DNA of 45,864 nt from Beroe ovata (Eukaryota; Ctenophora; Nuda; Beroida; Beroidae): contig CAMPET010000079.1 of assembly GCA_946803715.1 (NCBI GenBank), forward strand, positions 131,327 through 177,190, in the 5' to 3' direction. The translations under genes were made by a program, and so were the position numbers. Shown in pieces: positions 41,501 to 45,864 of this stretch. The stretch's first letter is position 1. The number at the start of each line of letters is the position of its first letter. The notes under the pieces are model-generated. The model was not told the DNA's origin, ran no database searches, and was given only the letters and a program-made list of their open reading frames with translations.

Positions 41501-41706
41501 TCTAATGCTCTATACTACCTCTTTTCATTATGCTCAAATTTTCATTTTCATTCCATTAGAGGGCACATACTTCTTTATTCAAGTAAATTGCCCTGACTGT
41601 ATAACTACCAGATTTCATTTTCAGGGATGAGAGAACAGCCTACATCAATAAGAAATACGTCGACAAGGCATTCACAAGGATCCACGATAGCGGGGCTCAA
41701 TGTTAG
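29572..41706 (+). CDS. ACAP-like BAR-PH-ArfGAP protein
   Basis: Sixteen exons: 29572-29865, 29971-30084, 30182-30277, 30409-30522, 30606-30771, 30890-30959, 31082-31146, 31341-31415, then linker exons 9-11 in two allelic copies (32308-32457, 32606-32996, 33232-33321; or 34091-34246, 34395-34725, 34914-35003), then 36337-36493, 37019-37124, 37262-37461, 37612-37694 and 41625-41706. Either allele keeps frame (750 or 732 aa). Residues 1-285 are helical with the BAR pattern. The PH domain begins [16 protein letters not shown] and ends with the conserved Trp in DRRKWTHSL. The ArfGAP zinc finger is CADC-x16-CILC, with the arginine finger in CSGVHRAMG. By family it binds curved phosphoinositide membranes and stimulates GTP hydrolysis by Arf. 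Unlike ACAPs it stops after the ArfGAP domain with no ankyrin repeats, and it has a long Ser/Asn-rich linker. Exons 7-8 rest on splice phase alone. Confidence 0.85.
31826..31885. repeat. Imperfect CA/GACA microsatellite in ACAP intron 8
   Basis: Runs of cacacagacacac and cagactcagacacac over about 60 bp. Confidence 0.85.
32701..32880 (+). repeat. Coding 12-bp minisatellite, 15 units (allele 1)
   Basis: Tandem AGCAACAGTGCT-type units (variants ACCAACAGTGCT and AGCAACAATGCT) encode Ser-Asn-Ser-Ala or Asn-Ala repeats in the ACAP linker. The 12-bp period keeps frame. The other two frames and the antisense strand are also open, which explains the long Thr/Val/Leu/Ala open frames overlapping here. 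Confidence 0.95.
33406..33423 (+). other. Possible alternative terminal exon of the ACAP-like gene
   Basis: After exon 11 the acceptor ttatgtag at about 33404 would join in phase, read GFATLS and stop. The same arrangement is kept at 35093-35111 in the other allele. It would yield a protein with BAR and linker only, lacking PH and ArfGAP. There is no transcript evidence; the PH exon at 36337 is the better continuation. Confidence 0.3.
33509..33782 (-). CDS. Secreted cysteine-rich protein, allele 1, 5' truncated by assembly
   Basis: The same frame as 35209-35610, cut at the N at 33783 before the signal peptide. It differs by three amino acids near the sixth cysteine (K, H and Y for R, Q and H) and keeps the same stop, so the frame stays open in both alleles. 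Confidence 0.6.
33784..35482. other. Haplotype block 2 of the ACAP linker region
   Basis: Second allele of 31999-33782, continuing into the rest of the gene. Exon 11 ends in phase 2 while exon 9 of the next copy needs phase 1, so a transcript reading both copies in series would shift frame. This argues against a real tandem exon duplication. Confidence 0.85.
34490..34609 (+). repeat. Coding 12-bp minisatellite, 10 units (allele 2)
   Basis: Counterpart of 32701-32880, five units shorter (60 bp, 20 residues), with two GTTAGCAACAGT variants that put valine in place of alanine. Confidence 0.95.
35209..35610 (-). CDS. Small secreted cysteine-rich protein, nested in the ACAP intron
   Basis: A 133-aa frame from [16 protein letters not shown], a clear signal peptide with likely cleavage after residue 16. 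The mature part starts EKCRVC and has six or seven cysteines (about 19, 22, 45, 54, 61 and 84). The CxxC start and spacing loosely recall Ly6/uPAR-like proteins, but the diagnostic CCxxxxCN end is absent, so I do not assign the family. The frame continues upstream through a Pro/Ser/Thr-rich region that is only the complement of a G-rich repeat, so the inner ATG is preferred. It lies in ACAP intron 11 on the opposite strand. Both alleles are open with a few amino-acid changes. It could still lack exons I did not see. Confidence 0.6.
   Translation of the reverse strand: MKLLLLLLLTISLAHAEKCRVCLHLDSDNPFLHSLLSPLSSLLTCSPHTAEVECGGATPHCVTAQFTAADESLAAEITIRVAQCAQKHTWRSVYEQLQEKTPGSALANFRVTGVMGDVDVWGDNKGTTTHDEM
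35622..35775 (+). repeat. G-rich GGTGAGGGGG-type tract
   Basis: Over a dozen runs of three or more G separated by short TGA or TGT spacers. On this strand it could form G-quadruplexes in the ACAP pre-mRNA and contains many GGTGAG donor-like words. It lies directly upstream of the nested secreted-protein start codon. Confidence 0.8.
36516..36646. repeat. Tandem duplication of about 66 bp in ACAP intron 12
   Basis: The segment agctgtggggagctgtgc through ttactgtgttaaat is present twice with few changes. Confidence 0.85.
36898..37018 (+). repeat. Tandem ACTGTCAC repeat ending at a splice acceptor
   Basis: The 18-22-bp unit caaccactgtcacatt recurs six or seven times, degrading to ccccctgtcacacgtacaac. 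The last repeat supplies the tgtcacag acceptor of ACAP exon 13, so the intron 3' end is itself repeat-derived. Confidence 0.8.
38180..39673 (-). CDS. SLC2/GLUT-type sugar transporter, nested in the last ACAP intron
   Basis: An intronless 497-aa frame with twelve predicted membrane segments. Sugar-porter signatures run in order: DTLGRR (122-127), [10 protein letters not shown] (176-185), SAESPVFLA (239-247), [15 protein letters not shown] (311-325), NDRVGR (358-363), [15 protein letters not shown] (418-432) and VRARG (433-437). By family it is a facilitative plasma-membrane hexose carrier. Two usual positions differ: PESPR reads AESPV, and GPGPIPW reads GPSGIPN, losing the tryptophan that lines the sugar or cytochalasin site in GLUT1. 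Substrate is therefore open. The N terminus carries a [13 protein letters not shown] repeat. The C-terminal PETKG motif is absent. The gene lies wholly inside the 3,930-bp intron 37695-41624 on the opposite strand. Confidence 0.9.
   Translation of the reverse strand: MSFTKRSRIVRPLYLFTPGVPLYYSPHAQQPHPQQPYPQQPQQHDPVPLSGLRDCSWTFCLVVVAVSLGGPFQSGFSVGNMANTLALIQKSLGVTDALMSVVVAANPVGGLIGVIGASYLVDTLGRRLSMILNVVPIFVGCSLLAESSHYGMFLAGRLLVGMGVGVASVTTNVFLAEIAPVSIRGGVGALWGFTLTLGTLVSFLLSVPAVIGNSDVAWKMFMTLPIVPAVLQSTVLYFSAESPVFLAHKTGDMKAAGDSLVWYRKRVLQSELAQLTRISGGNEAATKTAAEILSDPKLRLSFILGSGLIISQQFSGINGIISYSTQVYTLAGVKEPTHAVIMSGVVRILGTLAAVYLNDRVGRVKLMAIGMLGVSISCVVLSLAQCCVAIPAWTCQGEWTRGAALVAVFLYFAFYGLGPSGIPNLFAGEIFPVRARGKGCSMCSIVQWICHAIMVVSFDAIDRSLAPHTFFMFASISGVATIVVILFILHARDQPKN
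39973..40632. mobile_element. Non-autonomous hAT-like element, 660 bp
   Basis: Left end CAGGCGCGTAGCCAGACA and right end TGTCTACGTGCCTG are imperfect inverted repeats. The exact 8-bp duplication cacaattc flanks it at 39965-39972 and 40633-40640. Inside, a unit containing GGGGGCGCAGCCCC followed by agaagc recurs roughly every 105-115 bp (near 40287, 40389 and 40506). No transposase frame was seen. It lies in the ACAP last intron, about 300 bp upstream of the transporter start codon. Confidence 0.9.
41189..41280. promoter_or_regulatory. Cluster of three TCACGTG E-boxes
   Basis: TCACGTGA at 41189-41196, TCACGTGT at 41216-41223 and TCACGTGA at 41273-41280. The core CACGTG binds bHLH-Zip factors (MITF/TFE, USF, MYC families). 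It lies in the ACAP last intron, 1.5 kb upstream of the nested transporter. Function is not shown. Confidence 0.35.
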
Positions 41707-41870
41707 ACGTTGTTGTGTGTGTGTGTCTTAATTTGGAATCTGACCCCCGAGACTCAAATATTCCGAACTCAGTAGCTGTAGCTTTGAATCTGTTTAAATT
41801 GTTTTTCTGAAGGATCACTTAATCACTTAATTGTCATCCTAATACGGACGATTACCATTCTGATGTGCCG

Positions 41871-42222
41871 GGCTCGTACTAAATCCATCGCCCTAATTTT
41901 ATCACGTGACTCATGTTTTTTCGGTTTCCTGACCCAAGCCCTAACCTTAACCCACAGGATACTTCCTAACCCTGACCCTAACAGTAACCCCAACCCTGAC
42001 CCTAACCCGAGGGTTTAAAACGCGATTAAGTGGAAAAATGTCTGGTCACGTGACCAAATCAGTTTTTCGCCCATAATTCGCCAGGGAAGCATTTTTACCC
42101 TACATCACATGGGGTGATTCAGAATCAGCACCGAAAAATACGTCGATTCATGCCTGTTTTACCTAAAAAGAGACAAAAATAAGGATTTTCAAAAAATTAG
42201 GGCGATGAATTTAGTACGAGTG
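41871..42222. mobile_element. 352-bp TIR element with 9-bp target-site duplication
   Basis: Terminal inverted repeats of about 30 bp: CTCGTACTAAATCCATCGCC near the left end and GGCGATGAATTTAGTACGAG near the right, with one mismatch over 28 bases. The exact 9-bp gatgtgccg lies at 41862-41870 and 42223-42231. A 9-bp duplication points to Mutator-like elements. It has no coding capacity and carries a telomere-like internal repeat and two CACGTGA words. Confidence 0.9.
41938..42012. repeat. Telomere-like CCCTAA/CCCTGACC array inside the element
   Basis: Words ccctaacc, aaccctgaccctaaca and aaccctgaccctaaccc make a degenerate CCCTRA array of about 75 bp within the 352-bp element, so it is transposon cargo and not an interstitial telomere. 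Confidence 0.75.
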
Positions 42223-42261
42223 GATGTGCCGACTTACGAATACGATGAATGGAGATAAATC

Positions 42262-42357
42262 TGCTACATACACATACACATACACATGCACACACACACT
42301 CACACACTCACACTCACACACTGCACACACACACTCACACACTGCACACACACACAC
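42262..42357. repeat. (CA)n/(ACTCAC)n microsatellite
   Basis: catacacatacac, then cacacactcacac and actgcacacacac units over about 95 bp. Confidence 0.9.
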
Positions 42358-43336
42358 AGGCCTTATTCTTGTTGTTATGTTGCTTAATTTGTATATGTGA
42401 TTATGTGGTACTGGTGTAAAATTACTGTGTAATGTACAATGTACATTGTATTGTGTTGTGTACACTGTATACAGTATAACTATAATACATTCTGTAATGT
42501 GTATACTGTATAACATTCTAGATATTTACATTTCGTTTAATTTTTTACGTATCTTAATGTTTAATTTGATATGAGGTATTATTGATATTCTCATATTGCC
42601 TCAAAAATCGATTCATGTTTTAGACATCGTTTCGGACAAGTTTAAAGTAAACGAAGAAGATAGTCGGTGTTTTCAATTGTAAATGTAATTGTAACTGCTT
42701 GACATTTTGATGATCATGTAAAAATAATTCTGCATTTCATTGCCGTTTCTGAAGGTGGGGCATAATGATGATTTTAAAAACGTACTATCAGTATTAAGAA
42801 CATCCAATTTCAACGATCAACTCAATTCATTAAATTTAAACTTTAAGCACAGATTTCTTCTTGGTCATCAGCTCTGTGTAATAATCAACGGAAATTAACT
42901 AATTAAATTAATGGACTCTGAATAGGTTATAAAAACGTACTGAGGTATCTTACTCCCGGTACTGGTAAAGTTGGTCAGATTGTACCATCTCCCGGCTTTG
43001 AAATTCTGTCAGAGATGGTAGGGAGTAATCCAAATGATGAACCATCTTATAGTTGAGGTCTTCTTCATTGAAATAGCTACCGAGATAATACGTCTGATAA
43101 AAAACTCTGAAAAGCGGTAAAAATTGTCTGTCAAGGATACAAAGTCCAGCTCTAATATAGTCCGGCTCTAAATCAGTGCTCTAGAGGGGTTCGGAAGGGT
43201 CACGCGTATTATTGAGCGATGAAACGTCTGATTCTGAGGCTTGGCACAGATTCCGATAACATTTCCCCAATGCCATGTCTTACTATGACGCGTTGCCATA
43301 GTGGAATTGCGATAGTGACGCGTTGCCATAGTGATA

Positions 43337-45808
43337 CTAATCGTAGTAGTTTTCTCCCCTATCATCATGATACTCCTCTCCCATAGTGTCCTCCATATGA
43401 ACATCCGTTATCAGATTGTCCTGGCCGTCACGGAACTTGTTGTACCCAAACATGCCCGCAATCTGAAGACGAGGTGTAATGCTAATGTGAAAGGGGGGCC
43501 GGGGGGCAAATGTCAGAAGAAAGAGAGAGAGGTCAAGTGCGCGTTGTGACTTAATTTTGCAGGTCTTAGCGGGAAGTGGACAGTTGACATCTGGCAACTA
43601 CCACTACAAAATCACTTCGACTACACAACGTAGCGTAAGGTAACAAAAAGATAGGTAACAAAAGATAGGAATAAGTTCTGCCTACCGACTGTCTCTTGTA
43701 AATGACAATGAGAATTGTGGTGATCAGGAGAGCTATTCCAACTGTTGCTACCAGAGTGAACGCAACAACCTTGATAGTGGAGCCAGGTGCTGCTTTGCCT
43801 GAATTATTACACAGCCGTCACAAAAAGTAGACCCAGATAAAATCACCTGACATTGATCATACAACAGTTACTAACTTGCTTGTGCGTTGTCGAACATATC
43901 TTGGGTTTTTGTGATGTCGATCTCTGAGAAAAATGATCAACTTTAGAAATTAATCTTTTGCTTATCATCGCATTAAAATCACGATAATCAACATGGATGA
44001 TGACTGTACCATTTTTCACTTTAACCCCGGGTGTCTTGATACAATTTCTATGCCAGATTTGCCACTCAGGCACTGGTGAGGGGAGGAACTCCACGAGGGC
44101 ATCTGAAGATTCAGAGTCAATTTCAGGGTCAGCGCTACGGAAGTTCAAGGGAAATGCACGAATTCTATTATTCATTTCTCGACATTTAATGGTCTAGTAT
44201 AACAGTACAGTGTGACTATAACATCAAACAAACTCGTGATAGGTTGATATCTAGGTTCAGGGTGGGGGGTACTTACCGAAGCAGTTGAGAACACCGTACT
44301 TATTCATCATCGTCACCTCCTTGCTACACTCTTCACTGCACTGTGACTCAATTCCCGACATCTGATCGTGAGGTGATACAGTCGTTAGATCAGAGTATGG
44401 ACACAAGTGACGATACCGCTTATACCGATTTTTTCTATAAGAAGCGGATTCGGAGCGACAATGTAGCTGCAACATTTCTCCCGTAGTTCAGAAGGATAAT
44501 GATATTTGCTGACTCATTGTAATCGCAATATGGATATCAGTGATCTGTGTATAACTCACATATCCCTTGAAACAAGGGTTACTGTTCAGATCGACACGTT
44601 CTCTCTCAGCCTCGTACTCGATGATTTTGGGTCCGCAGTGCTCCAAGTCACTGTTCTGGAGACACATCATTTGGAACACCATCTTAGCTGCAGATTGATA
44701 TAGTATCATGTGCATGTAGCGTATCGAAGTAATCAACTGACGTCATAGAACATGTATAAATTTAGGTCATCGAAACAGGCTCATAAGTCTGAATCCAGTC
44801 TGGAATCTCGAGTACCTTCGTTTGGTAGGAATACTGTACAGTTTTCCCTGATTCCAGCCAATTCGGCACCACATTCTCGACAATGGAAGTTCAGTCTCGT
44901 CAGAACCTCTCTGAAACAAACTCCAGATAGATGATACTAGTATTTAGAGTGTCTACATTTAGAATGTTCATATATTTAGAGTTCCTATAGTTGGAACATT
45001 GAGTAGAAGTGATTCAAAATCTTCATGAAAATGATGATGTTTGCTAATACAGTGTAGAACTGGAGCAGAAAGATTCCGATGCTTATCTTACGTGAGGTTT
45101 TGGCTGACTTGTATCTTAGTGGTCGCGTTTTTGCAGAGTCCGACGTTTTTGTACTGTTCGCACTTCATGTCTATCCGTTGCATTTCTGCGATGTACGACG
45201 TCTGAAAGTAGAAATAAACCGTCAGAGATGCACCTGTTCAGTGTTACGGTAGGGAGTAGTGGAGTACAACAGTGCGACATTGACATCGCATATTTCACCA
45301 ACACAACCCCCAGGGGAATTGAGTCATGTACATAACAGATTGTCGATCGATGATAGCCCCTGTCGAGAATTTCGTTTTGTGCGCGCGGCTCAAACTTATT
45401 CTCAGACAGAGACGCGGCTTGCATCAGCGGTCTAGCATCGCCAGACAAATAACATAGTTTAGAACCGAGAGTTTATAGGTGTCTGAACAATTGAGATAGA
45501 AGGAATATGAGAGATGTGTGCAGTCTAAAGAAAATAACTTATTCTTTTGTCTTCTAGCACCCGGAACTATTTGATCATCGATTCTCCGGACTACGTTTTT
45601 CGCATTCATGACGTAAGCATCTGAGGTCGTGCGCTGCGCGCAATATATGATCACGTGAGCGCAGCATATACTGCGCGCGGTGCATCGCAGTAAAATCTCG
45701 CCGCGTGTTACAGAGAATACCTGAGAAATGGCCACAATTTGGGCAATTGGCAGGCAATGATGTTCATAACATGGAGCAGCATTCCCTTTCAGAGATAGTA
45801 TATGGCCG
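43337..45808 (-). CDS. Unrecognised cysteine-rich single-pass membrane protein, 3' part
   Basis: Nine phase-consistent minus-strand exons: 45721-45808, 45092-45201, 44816-44910, 44560-44687, 44277-44466, 44010-44102, 43876-43923, 43686-43798 and 43337-43462. They encode the last 329 aa; the start lies beyond the right edge. The visible ectodomain (about 220 residues) has roughly sixteen cysteines, with blocks such as APCYEHHC, DMKCEQYKNVGLC, FHCRECGAEL and QCSEECSKEV, and NxT glycosylation sites. One membrane segment follows (VVAFTLVATVGIALLITTILIVIY, with YKR after it). The cytoplasmic tail is about 45 residues, acidic and tyrosine-containing, and ends RGENYYD. This order suggests a type I surface protein. 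I do not recognise the family. Exon 43876-43923 is the least certain. A TTGTC MITE sits in the intron after the first exon. Confidence 0.75.
45340..45448. mobile_element. TTGTC-type MITE in an intron of the membrane-protein gene
   Basis: A 109-bp element from TTGTCGATCGATGATAGC to TAGCATCGCCAGACAA, very close to the 3649-3749 copy. Flanks ataacaga (45332-45339) and ataacata (45449-45456) match at seven of eight bases, in line with an 8-bp duplication. Confidence 0.85.
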
Positions 45809-45844
45809 CTGAATCGGGAATGTAAGTAATTTAAACTGGTTCTG

Positions 45845-45864
45845 TGTGTGTGTGTGTGTGTGTG
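45845..45864. repeat. (TG)n microsatellite at the window edge
   Basis: Uninterrupted tgtgtg to the end of the window; true length unknown. Confidence 0.9.

Larger units (their letters stand above)
41707..43336. other. Intergenic between two convergent genes
   Basis: ACAP and the membrane-protein gene end toward each other here. Apart from the 352-bp element and a CA microsatellite, I saw nothing. A duplicated word, gacgcgttgccatagtg, occurs near 43287-43335. Confidence 0.55.

Noticed and set aside
41938-42012. Interstitial telomere or chromosome-fusion scar
   Set aside because: The CCCTAA-like array lies within a 352-bp element with clear inverted ends and a 9-bp target duplication.
43924-44009. 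Reverse-transcriptase-like words (NGTVIIHVDYRDFN) read on the minus strand
   Set aside because: They arise from reading an 86-nt intron of the membrane-protein gene in the frame of the preceding exon. There is no flanking RT homology and good splice sites bracket it, so this is probably chance.

Overview
This is animal nuclear DNA: multi-exon genes with short GT-AG introns, metazoan gene families (Roquin, LAMP, MAP10, BAR-PH-ArfGAP), CA microsatellites and many small non-autonomous transposons. No tRNA or rRNA gene was recognised. Short introns, compact genes and very high heterozygosity suggest a free-living, probably marine, invertebrate. A sponge or another early-branching animal is my best guess, but the sequence does not prove it.

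Layout. 1-389: a 172-bp satellite. 1560-3033 (-): a seven-exon single-domain LAMP-like lysosomal membrane protein. 10090-15535 (+): a complete 15-exon Roquin (RC3H) gene, divergent from the LAMP gene. 15536-20870: a gene-poor stretch. Three genes then follow on the minus strand: intronless MAP10 (20871-23507), two-exon TIM22 (24504-25280) and an intronless carotenoid oxygenase (26126-27784). 29572-41706 (+): a 16-exon ACAP-like BAR-PH-ArfGAP gene. Its introns hold two opposite-strand genes, a small secreted cysteine-rich protein (35209-35610) and an SLC2-type sugar transporter (38180-39673). 43337-45808 (-): the last nine exons of an unrecognised cysteine-rich single-pass membrane protein that runs off the right edge. 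Exon chains were derived by hand from splice sites; all complete chains sum to a multiple of three.

Assembly. Single Ns at 5523, 7455 and 33783 mark seams where two divergent copies of one locus lie in tandem (2592-5522 with 7456-10262, and 31999-33782 with 33784-35482). They look like the two haplotypes of a heterozygous diploid that were not merged. Comparing them gives natural filled/empty transposon sites, exact target-site duplications, and a coding repeat differing by five units. The N at 11161 is a gap inside a CA microsatellite.

Mobile DNA. At least four small element families can be delimited: a ~106-bp element with TTGTC ends and 8-bp duplications, a ~96-bp element with TTGTAGG ends and 9-10-bp duplications, a 660-bp hAT-like element, and a 352-bp element with a 9-bp duplication.

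The genes are housekeeping or cell-biology genes (mRNA decay, membrane traffic, lysosome, mitochondrial import, microtubules, sugar and carotenoid metabolism) and do not form a pathway. I found no clear new multi-gene system. The most informative items are the nested genes, the two-haplotype comparison with its element polymorphisms, and the unrecognised membrane protein.
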